DNA of 64,000 nucleotides from Streptomyces sp. BK340 (GTDB lineage: Bacteria > Actinomycetota > Actinomycetes > Streptomycetales > Streptomycetaceae). Position 1 is the first letter of the stretch; each line of letters starts with the position of its first letter. The notes under the pieces are model-generated. The model was not told the origin of the DNA and did no database searches. It saw only the letters and a program-made list of their open reading frames with translations. The position numbers were made by a program, and so were the translations under genes. The DNA is taken from assembly GCF_007827595.1 (NCBI RefSeq), contig NZ_VISR01000016.1, forward strand, positions 1 through 64,000. The letters run 5' to 3'. Positions 54,025 to 62,569 of the stretch are shown here, in pieces.

Positions 54025-54841
54025 TCATCTCGTCGCGGACCTTGAGGGTGTTCCGGGCGGCGGCGTCGAGATCCACGTCGGCGGAGTTCTTGCGCTGCAG
54101 GTCGACCTCGCCGATCACGGCCGCCGTGTTGCCGTCCGCCCAGGCGCAGACCGGGTAGGTGATGGTCACCAGCGCCTGTTTCTGGGTGAGCACCTCACAG
54201 CTGACGGAGACGTCGGAGCCGGACGGGGTGACGTCCTTCTCGGGTTGGACCACCGTCACGCCGCCGGCCTCGGTGGCCCCCTCGAGCATGTTGCTGCGGA
54301 CGTCGTCCTCGTTCTTGAACCGTCCGTACATGCTCGACACCAGCAGCATGCCCTTGGAGTCGTCGCCGCCCGGGCTGTAGCGGCCGACCAGGGCGTGGAC
54401 GTCCTTGGCGTCCCAGGCGCCGTCGGCCCCGTCCTCGACCTTCCGCCCCTCGCTGTCGGAGAGGTCGTCGGCGAGTACGTACTTCCCGTCCACCAGCTCG
54501 TGGGGCAGGGTGAGCTTGTTCTCGGCCGCGGGGAAGTCGGTGCCGAGCAGCGCCCCGAACCCGCCGGCGGCACCGAGCACGGACACGCCGATGACCCCGC
54601 CCACGATCCCGAGCGCCAGGCCGACCCCGCGCTTCTTCGGCGGCGGCCCCATGGGCGGCGCGCCCCAGGCGGGGTACGGCTGCGCCGGGTAGGGCTGCGG
54701 AGGGTACGGCTGTTGCTGGGGGTACGGGGAGCCGTACGGCCCCGGAGGCGGCGGGGCCTGCGGCGGCTGCTGCCCGTACGGGTACTGCGGCTGCTGGGGC
54801 TGGTACGGGTACTGGGGCTGCTGCGGCGGAGGCATGGACAC
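54008..54841 (-). CDS. Proline-rich single-pass membrane protein
   Basis: This 277-aa protein has an N-terminal ~70 residues of Pro/Gln/Tyr repeats (PQQPQYPYQPQ, PYPAQPYPAWG) on the cytoplasmic side. A membrane helix (GLALGIVGGVIGVSVLGAAG) is followed by an extracytoplasmic domain of ~180 residues. The latter has two cysteines (SCEV and VCAW) likely to form a disulfide. Such proteins are common in Streptomyces and unassigned. ATG 54835 is an equally good start. Confidence 0.82.
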   Translation of the reverse strand: MSMPPPQQPQYPYQPQQPQYPYGQQPPQAPPPPGPYGSPYPQQQPYPPQPYPAQPYPAWGAPPMGPPPKKRGVGLALGIVGGVIGVSVLGAAGGFGALLGTDFPAAENKLTLPHELVDGKYVLADDLSDSEGRKVEDGADGAWDAKDVHALVGRYSPGGDDSKGMLLVSSMYGRFKNEDDVRSNMLEGATEAGGVTVVQPEKDVTPSGSDVSVSCEVLTQKQALVTITYPVCAWADGNTAAVIGEVDLQRKNSADVDLDAAARNTLKVRDEMIKPIG

Positions 54842-54871
54842 GCCAGAACGCTACTGCACCCGGCGAGCGGG

Positions 54872-55981
54872 TCAGGCCTCGCCCGCCCCCGACTCGATCG
54901 CGTCCCGCACCTCGGCGACCCGCTCCCGCTCCTCCGCGGCGAAGCGTTCCGCGTCCAACTGCTCGGCGATCTCCTCGTCCTGGGCCATCAGCAGGTCCAG
55001 GTTGGAGTCGCCCATCTCGAACACCCCCATGTCGGCATAGGCCTGCTGGAGTCGCTTGCCCCACAGGCCGATGTCCTTGACGCAGGGCACGATGCGGCTG
55101 AACAGCAGGCGCCGGAAGAGCTGCAGGAACTCGGAGTCCGCGCTGATCCGCTCGGCCTCGGCCCTGGAGATGCCGAAGTTCTCCAGCACCTCGACGCCGC
55201 GCAGCCGGTCGCGCATCAGATAGCAGCCCTCGATGACGAACTCCTCGCGCTCGCGCAGCTCGGCGTCCGTGAGCTGCTTGTAGTAGTCGCGCAGGGCCAT
55301 GCGTCCGAAGGCCACGTGCCGGGCCTCGTCCTGCATGATGTAGGCGAGGATCTGCTTGGGCAGGGGCTTGTCGGTCGTGTCCCGGATCATGCCGAAGGCG
55401 GCGAGGGCGAGCCCCTCGATGAGGACCTGCATCCCGAGGTAGGGCATGTCCCAGCGGCTGTCGCGCAGGGTGTCGCCGAGCAGCGACTGGAGGTTGTCGT
55501 TGATCGGGTAGACCATCCCGATCTTCTCGTGCAGGAAACGGGCGTAGATCTCGGCGTGCCGGGCCTCGTCCATCGTCTGGGTCGCCGAGTAGAACTTGGC
55601 GTCCATGTCCGGCACCGACTCCACGATCCGCGCCGCGCAGATCATCGCGCCCTGCTCGCCGTGCAGGAACTGGCTGAACTGCCAGGACGCGTAGTGCTGC
55701 CGCAGCTCACCCTTGTCCCGGTCGGAGAGCTTGGCCCAGTACGGGGTGCCGTACAGCGACATCGACTCCTCGGGGGTGCCGAGCGGGTCGAACGGATCGA
55801 CCTCCAGGTCCCAGTCGATGCGCGTGCTTCCGTCCCACTGCTTGTCCTTGCCCTTCTGGTACAGGGCGAGCAGCCGGTCCCGGCCCTCGTCGTACTCCCA
55901 GCTGAACCGGGCCGCGCCACTGGCGGGTACCTGCCAGATGGGGTCTCCGGGGTCGTTCGTGTACAGGTCATGCGTCGGCAT
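54872..55981 (-). CDS. Ferritin-like diiron protein
   Basis: This 369-aa protein starts at ATG 55981 (MPTHDLYTNDPGD); the frame opens at 56017. It is mostly helical and has the carboxylate/His pattern of a diiron four-helix bundle: LHGEQGAM near residue 115, MDEARHAEIYARF near 148 and QDEARHVAFGRMAL near 235. These E-x-x-H motifs suit an oxygenase or ferritin-like enzyme. It is divergent from a second diiron gene, and both share SLYGTP-type sequences, so they are distant relatives. Confidence 0.85.
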   Translation of the reverse strand: MPTHDLYTNDPGDPIWQVPASGAARFSWEYDEGRDRLLALYQKGKDKQWDGSTRIDWDLEVDPFDPLGTPEESMSLYGTPYWAKLSDRDKGELRQHYASWQFSQFLHGEQGAMICAARIVESVPDMDAKFYSATQTMDEARHAEIYARFLHEKIGMVYPINDNLQSLLGDTLRDSRWDMPYLGMQVLIEGLALAAFGMIRDTTDKPLPKQILAYIMQDEARHVAFGRMALRDYYKQLTDAELREREEFVIEGCYLMRDRLRGVEVLENFGISRAEAERISADSEFLQLFRRLLFSRIVPCVKDIGLWGKRLQQAYADMGVFEMGDSNLDLLMAQDEEIAEQLDAERFAAEERERVAEVRDAIESGAGEA

Positions 55982-56103
55982 ACCTCGCAGGCTCACACGT
56001 AGACGTCGAGTCAACAAGTCATGTGCAGGGGATTGACGGCCTTGCTGACAAGCAGTCTCATAAGAGGCGGACGACGTACCCCGGGTAACGAGGTGAAAGA
56101 GTC

Positions 56104-57042
56104 ATGACGACCCTGACGGAAGCGGACGCGCTCGACGGGCTGCGCGACGCGCTCGGGCTGCTGAAGGACCGCGAACAGGTGGCCGAACGGCTGCTCGTCT
56201 CTTCCGCCAAGCACTCCTTCGACCCGGACAAGGAGCTGGACTGGGACGCGCCCTTCGAGGAGGGCAAGTGGTTCTGGCCGCCGGAGCTGGTCTCGTTGTA
56301 CGGCACGCCGATGTGGCAGCGGATGAGCGAGGAGCAGCGGATCCTGCTGTCCCAGCACGAGGCGGCGGCGCTGGCCTCGCTCGGCATCTGGTTCGAGCTG
56401 ATCCTCATGCAGCTGCTCGTCCGGCACATCTACGACAAGGCGGCGACGAGCGCACACGTCCGGTACGCCCTCACCGAGATCGAGGACGAGTGCCGGCACT
56501 CGAAGATGTTCGCGCGGCTGATCGCGCGGGGCGACGCCCCCTGGTACCCGGTGAGCCGGGCGCACCAGAACCTCGGCCGCGTGTTCAAGACCATCTCCAC
56601 GACCCCCGGTTCCTTCACGGCCACGCTGCTCGGCGAGGAGGTGCTGGACTGGATGCAGCGGCTGACGTTCCCGGACGAGCGGGTGCAGCCGCTGATCCGG
56701 GGGGTCACGCGGATCCACGTGGTCGAGGAGGCCCGGCACGTCCGCTACGCCCGCGAGGAGCTGCGCCGCCAGATGCTGACGGCTCCCAGGTGGTCCCAGG
56801 AGTTCACCCGGGTCACGTCCGGCGAGTTCGCGCGGGTCTTCTCGATCGCCTTCATCAATCCCGAGGTCTACACGAACGTCGGCCTGGACAGGCGGGAGGC
56901 GATGGCCCAGGTGAAGGCGAGCGGGCATCGGCGGGAGGTCATGCAGACGGGTGCGAAGCGGCTGACGGACTTCCTGGACGACATCGGGGTGCTGCAGGGG
57001 GTCGGGCGGCGTCTGTGGAGGTCGTCGGGGTTGCTGGCCTGA
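56104..57042 (+). CDS. AurF-like diiron oxygenase
   Basis: This 312-aa protein starts at ATG 56104 behind GAGGTGA. It has the helical diiron signature EIEDECRHSKMFARLI near residue 121 and VVEEARHVRYAREELRRQM near 208. This is the pattern of the AurF / p-aminobenzoate N-oxygenase family (PF11583). The substrate is not deducible. It is divergent from the other diiron gene and followed by a TetR regulator that may control it. Confidence 0.85.
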   Translation: MTTLTEADALDGLRDALGLLKDREQVAERLLVSSAKHSFDPDKELDWDAPFEEGKWFWPPELVSLYGTPMWQRMSEEQRILLSQHEAAALASLGIWFELILMQLLVRHIYDKAATSAHVRYALTEIEDECRHSKMFARLIARGDAPWYPVSRAHQNLGRVFKTISTTPGSFTATLLGEEVLDWMQRLTFPDERVQPLIRGVTRIHVVEEARHVRYAREELRRQMLTAPRWSQEFTRVTSGEFARVFSIAFINPEVYTNVGLDRREAMAQVKASGHRREVMQTGAKRLTDFLDDIGVLQGVGRRLWRSSGLLA

Positions 57043-57136
57043 CGCGGGCCGCGGGTGGTCGTGGGTCGCTCGCGCAGTTCCCCGCGGGCCCGCAGCGGCC
57101 CACGCCCCGGACCCCGCGGCGATTAGGCTGCTGACC

Positions 57137-57793
57137 ATGACCCCGGCCGCCTCCCCCGCCTATCGCCGCCTCAGCGTCGAGGAGCGGCGCAGCCAGCTCC
57201 TCGCCGCCGCCCTCTCGCTCTTCGCGCACCGCGCCCCGGAGGACGTCTCGCTCGACGACGTGGCGGAGGCGGCCGGGGTCTCCCGTCCGCTCGTGTACCG
57301 GTACTTCCCCGGAGGGAAGCAGCAGTTGTACGAGGCCGCGCTCAGATCGGCGGCCGAGGAGCTGCAGCTCTGCTTCGACGAGCCGCTGCACGGCGCCCTG
57401 CTGCCCCGGCTGTCCCGGGCCCTCGACCGCTATCTGACCTTCGTGGACGAGCACGACACCGGCTTCAGCGCACTGCTCCAGGGCGGCAGCGTGGTGGAGA
57501 CGTCCCGGACGACCGCCACGGTGGACGGGGTGCGCCGGGCCGCCGCGGGGCACATCTTCCGCCACCTCGGCGTCTCCGCACCGGGCCCGCGGCTGCGCAT
57601 GACCGTGCGGATGTGGATCACGGCGGTGGAGGCGGCCTCCCTGATCTGGCTGGACGAGGGCAAGCAGCCCCCGGTCGAGGAGCTGCGGGACTGGCTGGTC
57701 GAGCAGTTCGTGGCCATGCTCACGGTGACCGCGGGGCGCGATCCGCAGACGGCGGACCTCGTCGGCGCGCTCGCCGAGGATGGCCGAGACTGA
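57137..57793 (+). CDS. TetR-family transcriptional regulator
   Basis: This 218-aa protein has an N-terminal helix-turn-helix (~15-60): RRSQLLAAALSLFAHRAP, VSLDDVAEAAGVSRPLVYRY, FPGGKQQLYEAAL. The C-terminal ligand domain is helical. Its last 14 bases overlap the next gene. The target could be the diiron oxygenase genes just upstream. Confidence 0.95.
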   Translation: MTPAASPAYRRLSVEERRSQLLAAALSLFAHRAPEDVSLDDVAEAAGVSRPLVYRYFPGGKQQLYEAALRSAAEELQLCFDEPLHGALLPRLSRALDRYLTFVDEHDTGFSALLQGGSVVETSRTTATVDGVRRAAAGHIFRHLGVSAPGPRLRMTVRMWITAVEAASLIWLDEGKQPPVEELRDWLVEQFVAMLTVTAGRDPQTADLVGALAEDGRD

Positions 57794-58100
57794 GACCGTG
57801 AAGAGTCAGGACACCCCCTTCGAGGGCGGCCCCATGGACGGGCGCGTGCTGCCCGTCCTGCTGGGCATGACCGGCCACCCTCCGAAGACGTACCGCATCC
57901 CCGTCCCGGACGCGGCCGGCGGACCGCCCACCGTGCTCGTGTACCTCCGCGTGCCGAGGGGGCACAGCAAGAGGCTCGGGCTGACTCAGGGGTGGAAGTA
58001 CCAGTACGCCCCGCAGGGGAAGCCGGCGAGCAAGGTCAGGTGGCCCTGGTCCAAGCCGGACGAGAGCCCGTCCCGCAAGCCGGGTGACACCTCCGGGTGA
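57780..58100 (+). CDS. Small conserved hypothetical protein
   Basis: This 106-aa protein starts at ATG 57780 inside the TetR gene's end. It begins with FEGGPMDGRVLPVLLGMTGH and contains TVLVYLRVPRGHSKRLGLTQ, a small beta-rich protein found in Streptomyces after TetR genes. It has no signal peptide or membrane helix. Function unknown. Confidence 0.75.
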   Translation: MAETETVKSQDTPFEGGPMDGRVLPVLLGMTGHPPKTYRIPVPDAAGGPPTVLVYLRVPRGHSKRLGLTQGWKYQYAPQGKPASKVRWPWSKPDESPSRKPGDTSG

Positions 58101-58211
58101 CAGGGTTGCTCCGAACCGCGTAGGCAGGGCACACACATCTCCCTACATGTCTGATTATCGCCGTGCGACGACGGGTGGAAGGTCCGCCCGTTCCGCACCG
58201 GAGGTGATGAC

Positions 58212-59276
58212 ATGTCAGGAGTGCTTCTGCGCCTGGCCTGTACGGCCGCGGTGGCGGCCCAGGCTGTCCTCGCGCCGTCGGCGGCGGTGGCCGCACCCGA
58301 TCCGCAGCGGCCCGTCTCCGAGCTGCTGACGGATCTTCAGCAGCTCTACCGGCAGACCGAACAGGCCACCGAGACCTACAACGCCACGGCCGAGCAGCTC
58401 AGGAAACAGCAGGCCGAGGTGGACCGCCTGGACGGCGAACTCGCCCGGACCCGGCTCGCCCTGCAGAGCAGCCGGACCGCCGCCGGACGCCTGGCCCGGG
58501 AGCAGTACCAGAACCGCAGCGACCTCTCCCCCTACGTACGTCTGCTGCTCGCCCCGGACCCCCAGCACGCCCTCGACGAGGGCCATGTCATCGGACAGCT
58601 GGCCCGCGAGCGCGCCGAGACGGTGGACCGGCTGGCCGGCACCGAGCGGGAGAAGGACGCGCTGGCCAGGGCGGCCCGTAAGGCCCTGGACACCCGGCAG
58701 ACCCTCGCCGCGCGGCAGAGGAAGCAGCGCGACGACGTGACGACCAGGCTCGCCGGCGTCGAACGGCTCCTCGCCACCCTCACCCCGGACCAGCTGAGCG
58801 CGATCGCCCGGCTGGAACAGCAGGGGGTCACAAAGGCCCAGGACAAGCTCGTGACCTCGGGCGCCCTCGGCAGGGCCGCGGCCCCTTCCTCGGCCGAGGG
58901 CGAGCGGGCGGTCCGCTACGCCATGGACCAGATCGGCAAGCCGTACCAGTGGGGAGCGGCGGGCCCGAAGTCGTACGACTGCTCGGGTCTCACCTCCCAG
59001 GCCTGGGACCACGCGGGCACCCCCATCCCCCGCACCAGCCAGGAACAGTGGGACCGCCTGAAGAGAATCCCGCTGACCGAACTGCGCCCGGGCGACCTGG
59101 TGGTCTACTTCCCGGAGGCGACGCACGTGGCCATGTACGTGGGGAACGGAAAGGTCGTCCAGGCACCGAGACCGGGCGAGAAGATCAAGGTCTCCCCGTT
59201 GGCGTCCAATCCCGTACTCGGTGCCGTACGCCCTGACGACACCCGCGCTCAGGCTCCGGCGACCGAAGCCAGGTAG
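58212..59276 (+). CDS. Secreted NlpC/P60 peptidoglycan hydrolase
   Basis: This 354-aa protein starts at ATG 58212 behind GGAGGTGA. It has a signal peptide (~1-28, ending AVAAPD), a coiled-coil region (~35-220; rich in Gln, Arg and Glu) and an NlpC/P60 domain (~230-345). The catalytic Cys257 is in SYDCSGLTSQAWDHAG, and the catalytic His in THVAMYVGNGKV. This is the RipA-type layout for cleaving cell-wall peptides. The last ~20 codons overlap an antisense remnant of an FMO gene. Confidence 0.93.
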   Translation: MSGVLLRLACTAAVAAQAVLAPSAAVAAPDPQRPVSELLTDLQQLYRQTEQATETYNATAEQLRKQQAEVDRLDGELARTRLALQSSRTAAGRLAREQYQNRSDLSPYVRLLLAPDPQHALDEGHVIGQLARERAETVDRLAGTEREKDALARAARKALDTRQTLAARQRKQRDDVTTRLAGVERLLATLTPDQLSAIARLEQQGVTKAQDKLVTSGALGRAAAPSSAEGERAVRYAMDQIGKPYQWGAAGPKSYDCSGLTSQAWDHAGTPIPRTSQEQWDRLKRIPLTELRPGDLVVYFPEATHVAMYVGNGKVVQAPRPGEKIKVSPLASNPVLGAVRPDDTRAQAPATEAR

Positions 59277-59299
59277 GCCTGCGCCTTCTCCGGCTCGGC
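59249..59299 (-). pseudogene. Remnant tail of a second styrene-monooxygenase-like FMO
   Basis: Minus-strand reading gives AEPEKAQAYLASVAGA and a stop. The intact FMO ends YEPERTAAYLASVAGA. The DNA matches closely over about 45 bases (plus-strand CCGGCGACCGA, then CTCCGGCTCG). It therefore looks like the last 16 codons of a duplicated FMO whose body was lost, now overlapping the end of the NlpC/P60 gene. Confidence 0.65.
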
Positions 59300-59341
59300 T
59301 GCGCATCGTGCGCGAGGCCGCCGCCGAGAAGGCCGCGAAGA

Positions 59342-59509
59342 GAGGGCGACGACACCATCCTCGGCGGCACCGGCAACGACAACTGCTTCGGCGAAGACGG
59401 CAACGACACCCTTGACGGCCGGCAGGGCACCGACACCAACGACGGCGGCCCGGGCCACAACACCTGTATGAACCCCGGCCCCGGACAGCCCGGCGCAACC
59501 AACTGCTGA
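59342..59509 (+). pseudogene. Fragment with RTX-like calcium-binding repeats
   Basis: The frame reads EGDDTILGGTGNDNCFGEDG and continues GNDTLDGRQGTDTNDGG to a stop at 59507-59509. The nonapeptides of GGxGxDxLx type are RTX/hemolysin calcium-binding repeats, here with Cys pairs as in Streptomyces secreted variants. No start codon, ribosome-binding site or signal peptide is present, so it is a truncated tail. Confidence 0.6.
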
Positions 59510-59747
59510 GAAGCGGCCGACACCAAAGCCCCGGTGACCTCATGGCACCGGGGGTTCCGGCAGCGCAACCATGCCTCGGCCCCATCCTTCAGGCGCCGAG
59601 GCACCAGCGGAACGCGGCAACGGCGGGTGCCTGACCGCTCCCGGACCTGAAGTCCGGGAGCACGGGCCGTCTCTGGGCCGTCCGAGAATGGCCGACGACG
59701 ACCAACAACGACAGTCACCGACAGCGCGACCGCAGGTCAGAGCCCCA

Positions 59748-61001
59748 TCATGCGCCGGCGACCGAGGCCAGATAGGCGGCAGTCCTCTCCGGCTCGTAGA
59801 AGAAGTTCTCGAAGTCGGCCGGATCGTTGAACGCGTTGGCGAATCGATCCGCCACCGGCTGCAGCTGCCCCGCCGCGCCGATGAGGTTCAGGATGTGCTC
59901 CGGCGGCGGCGCCAGCATGGCGTTGGTCCACTTGGTGACGTGCTGAGCCGTGGTCCAGTACCGGTCGAACGTGGCCCGCATCCACTCCTCGTCGAACGGC
60001 TTGTCCTCCCGCTCCAGGATCGAGGCGAGGTACGCGGCCGCGCACTTGGACGCGGAGTTCGAACCCTGTCCCGTGATCGGGTCGTTGGCGACGACCACGT
60101 CGGCCACGCCGAGGACCAGACCGCCGGAGGGCAGCCGGCCGACGGGGTTGCGCACGGTCGGGGCGTAACGGCCGGCCAACGTGCCGCCGGCGTCGGTCAG
60201 TTCGACCTTCGTGGCCCGCGCGTACTCCCACGGGGTGAACTTCTCCATGAGTTCCAGGGTCAGGGAGAGGTGCTCCGCCGGGTCCTTGACGCCCTTGAAG
60301 ACGTCGAGCGGGCCGCCGGGTATGCCCTCCCAGAACAGGATGTCGGCGCGTCCCGAGACGGTGAGCGTCGGCATGACGAACAGCTCGCCGACCCCGGGGA
60401 CCAGGTTGCAGCGGACCGCGTCGAACTCCGGGTGCTCCGGGCGCGGGCCGAGGCCGTGGACGTACGAGACGGCCAGCGCGCGCTGCGGCTCGCTGTACGG
60501 GGAGCGCTCCGGGTCACGGGCGAACATCGAGACCAGCTCGCCCTTGCCCGCCGCGACCAGGACGAGGTCGTAGGTGCGGGAGAAGTAGTCGAGGTCGCCG
60601 ACGGCCGCGCCGTGGATGACCAGCTGGCCGCCGCGCTGGGCGAAGGTCTCCATCCAGCCGGCCATCTTCACCCGCTGGTCGACCGACTGCGCGTACCCGT
60701 CCAGCCTGCCCACCCAGTCGATCGCCCGCTGGGTCGGACCGGGGTCGTGCGAGCCGGGGGCCGCGACGGAGACGCCGAGGCCTTCGATCTTCGGGGCCTG
60801 GGACTCCCAGAAGTTCAGCTGGAGATCGCGCTCGTGCTCCAGTGCCGTGTCGAACATGCACTGCGTCGACATGACCCGGCCGGAGCGGATCTCGTCCGCG
60901 GTCCGGTTCGACATCAGGGTGACCTCGTAGCCGTGCGACTGCAGACCGAGGGCGAGCTGGAGTCCGGACTGACCGGCTCCGACGACGAGTATCTTCCGCA
61001 T
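59748..61001 (-). CDS. Styrene/indole monooxygenase-like FAD oxygenase
   Basis: This 417-aa protein starts at ATG 61001 with GGAG upstream; the frame is open to 61319. It has the FAD-binding VVGAGQSGLQLALGL near residue 6, a second Rossmann segment YDLVLVAAGKGELV near 140 and the FAD site VLGVADVVVANDPITGQGSN near 300. This order matches StyA-type two-component flavoprotein oxygenases, which need FADH2 from a separate reductase. The reductase is not next to it. A tail-only second copy lies at 59249-59299. Confidence 0.9.
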   Translation of the reverse strand: MRKILVVGAGQSGLQLALGLQSHGYEVTLMSNRTADEIRSGRVMSTQCMFDTALEHERDLQLNFWESQAPKIEGLGVSVAAPGSHDPGPTQRAIDWVGRLDGYAQSVDQRVKMAGWMETFAQRGGQLVIHGAAVGDLDYFSRTYDLVLVAAGKGELVSMFARDPERSPYSEPQRALAVSYVHGLGPRPEHPEFDAVRCNLVPGVGELFVMPTLTVSGRADILFWEGIPGGPLDVFKGVKDPAEHLSLTLELMEKFTPWEYARATKVELTDAGGTLAGRYAPTVRNPVGRLPSGGLVLGVADVVVANDPITGQGSNSASKCAAAYLASILEREDKPFDEEWMRATFDRYWTTAQHVTKWTNAMLAPPPEHILNLIGAAGQLQPVADRFANAFNDPADFENFFYEPERTAAYLASVAGA

Positions 61002-61030
61002 GCGGGTGTGTCTCCTACGGGGGCTGGGGA

Positions 61031-61678
61031 CTACTCGGGGGTTTCGTCCAGCGCGTGGCCCACCAGGGCCAGGAGGGTCTCGATCACCGAGATCCGGCGC
61101 CGCGCGTCCATGATCATGACAGGGATGTGCGCGGGGACGGTCAGCGCCTCGCGTACGTCCTCCGGCTCGAACAGCTCGCTGTCGTCGAAGTGGTTGACCG
61201 CGACGACGTACGGCAGTCCGCAGCTCTCGAAGTAGTCCAGTGCGGGGAAACAGTCCTTCAGGCGGCGGGTGTCGGCCAGGACGACGGCGCCGATCGCGCC
61301 GCGCACCAGGTCGTCCCACATGAACCAGAACCGCTGCTGGCCCGGCGTGCCGAACAGGTAGAGCACCAGGTCGTCGTCGAGCGTGATGCGGCCGTAGTCC
61401 ATGGCCACCGTGGTGGTCAGCTTGCCGGGCGTCGCGGAGAGGTCGTCGGTGCCCTCGCTCGCCTCGGTCATCAGTGCCTCGGTCTGCAGCGGGGTGATCT
61501 CCGAGACGGTCGAGACCAGTGTGGTCTTGCCGACGCCGAAGCCGCCCGCGACCACGATCTTCGTCGCGACGGGGGCCCGGTCCCGGTCCTTCTGCCAGGC
61601 CTTCAGATCCTCGTCGGGCTCGGCGAAACCGGCGACGAGGGGGGTGACGCCGGTGACGTCAGAGACGGCGGAGTCCAC
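61031..61678 (-). CDS. cvnD: Conservon GTP-binding protein CvnD
   Basis: This 215-aa protein has the P-loop VVAGGFGVGKTTLVS near residue 45, a switch-like FGTPGQQRFWFMW and NHFD in place of NKxD. These features define the conservon GTPase (Ras-like, MglA-related). The GTG 61678 start overlaps cvnC by 20 bases. CvnA-D assemble at the membrane as a signalling complex in Streptomyces; the signal is not known here. Confidence 0.95.
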   Translation of the reverse strand: MDSAVSDVTGVTPLVAGFAEPDEDLKAWQKDRDRAPVATKIVVAGGFGVGKTTLVSTVSEITPLQTEALMTEASEGTDDLSATPGKLTTTVAMDYGRITLDDDLVLYLFGTPGQQRFWFMWDDLVRGAIGAVVLADTRRLKDCFPALDYFESCGLPYVVAVNHFDDSELFEPEDVREALTVPAHIPVMIMDARRRISVIETLLALVGHALDETPE

Positions 61679-62075
61679 TCAGCACCCTTTCCAGCAGAAC
61701 GCGGTCCGGGCGGCCGGTGCCGTGCCCCGTTCCGGTGCCGTACACACGGATCTTTCCCTGGTCCGCGAGATCGCTCAGCAGGACGCGGACCACACCGAGC
61801 GGCATCCTCAGCAGCGCGGCGATCTCGGCCACCGTGCGCATACGGCGGCACAGTTCGACGATGGCCCGCAGCTCCGGCATGACCCGGGTGGCGAGAGAGC
61901 CGTTCGTCAGTTCCTTGCGCTCCTCGGGGGCCTCGATGGCGGCCACGAAGGTCTCCACGAGGAGGACGTGGCCGAAGCGGGTACGGCCGCCGGTGAGCGA
62001 GTAGGGGCGGACGCGGGCGGGTTTGCGGTCGCCGCCGCGGACCGGGAGCTGCCGCTTATCGGCCGGGCCGCTCAT
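61659..62075 (-). CDS. cvnC: Conservon protein CvnC (DUF742)
   Basis: This 138-aa protein starts at ATG 62075, which overlaps the cvnB stop as ATGA; the frame is open to 62201. It has the DUF742 pattern VRPYSLTGGRTRFG, then EIAALLRMPLGVVRVLLSDL, a winged-helix-like helix-turn-helix. It overlaps cvnD by 20 bases. CvnC is the family's small linker component. Confidence 0.95.
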   Translation of the reverse strand: MSGPADKRQLPVRGGDRKPARVRPYSLTGGRTRFGHVLLVETFVAAIEAPEERKELTNGSLATRVMPELRAIVELCRRMRTVAEIAALLRMPLGVVRVLLSDLADQGKIRVYGTGTGHGTGRPDRVLLERVLSGLRRL

Positions 62076-62569
62076 CGGGCGCTCCCCGTCGACTCGGCCT
62101 CCAGGGATTTCCTCAGCTCGCTGCGGAGTTCGGGGGTCAGGACGTGGCCGGCGCGGCCGACGAAGAGCGCCATGTGGTAGGCCACCACGCTCATGTCGCA
62201 CTCCGCGGAGCCGTGCACGCCGAGCAGCGAGCCGTCGCTGATCGACATCACGAAGAGGCTGCCCTCGTCCATCGCGATCATCGTGTGCCTGACGCCGCCG
62301 AACTCCATGAGGCTAGCGGCGCCGATGGTGAGGCTGCCGATGCCGGAGACGATGGTCGCCAGGTCGGCGGAGGAGCCGCGAGGGCCCTTCGCCGCCTTCT
62401 TCCGGCGGGACTCGGCCGTGCGGGCGGGGTCGGAGGAGAGCAGGAGCAGGCCGTCCGAGGAGACGACTGCGACGGACTGGATGCCGGGTACTTCCTCGAC
62501 CAGGTTGGTCAGCAGCCAGTGCAGGTTGCGGGCTTCACTGCTCAGGCCGTAGGTACTGGGCGCGGTCAA
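62072..62569 (-). CDS. cvnB: Conservon roadblock/LC7 protein CvnB
   Basis: This 165-aa protein has a roadblock/LC7 fold: LHWLLTNLVEEVPGIQSVAV and DGLLLLSSDPA, then ADLATIVSGIGSLTIGAA. Such proteins regulate or tether the CvnD GTPase. The start is TTG 62569, with GAGGAGGC six bases upstream; that TTG overlaps the cvnA stop as TTGA. Confidence 0.95.
   Translation of the reverse strand: MTAPSTYGLSSEARNLHWLLTNLVEEVPGIQSVAVVSSDGLLLLSSDPARTAESRRKKAAKGPRGSSADLATIVSGIGSLTIGAASLMEFGGVRHTMIAMDEGSLFVMSISDGSLLGVHGSAECDMSVVAYHMALFVGRAGHVLTPELRSELRKSLEAESTGSAR

Noticed and set aside
58101..58211. c-di-AMP (ydaO-type) riboswitch upstream of the NlpC/P60 gene
   Set aside because: The 111-base leader is short and the conserved ydaO core sequences could not be found.
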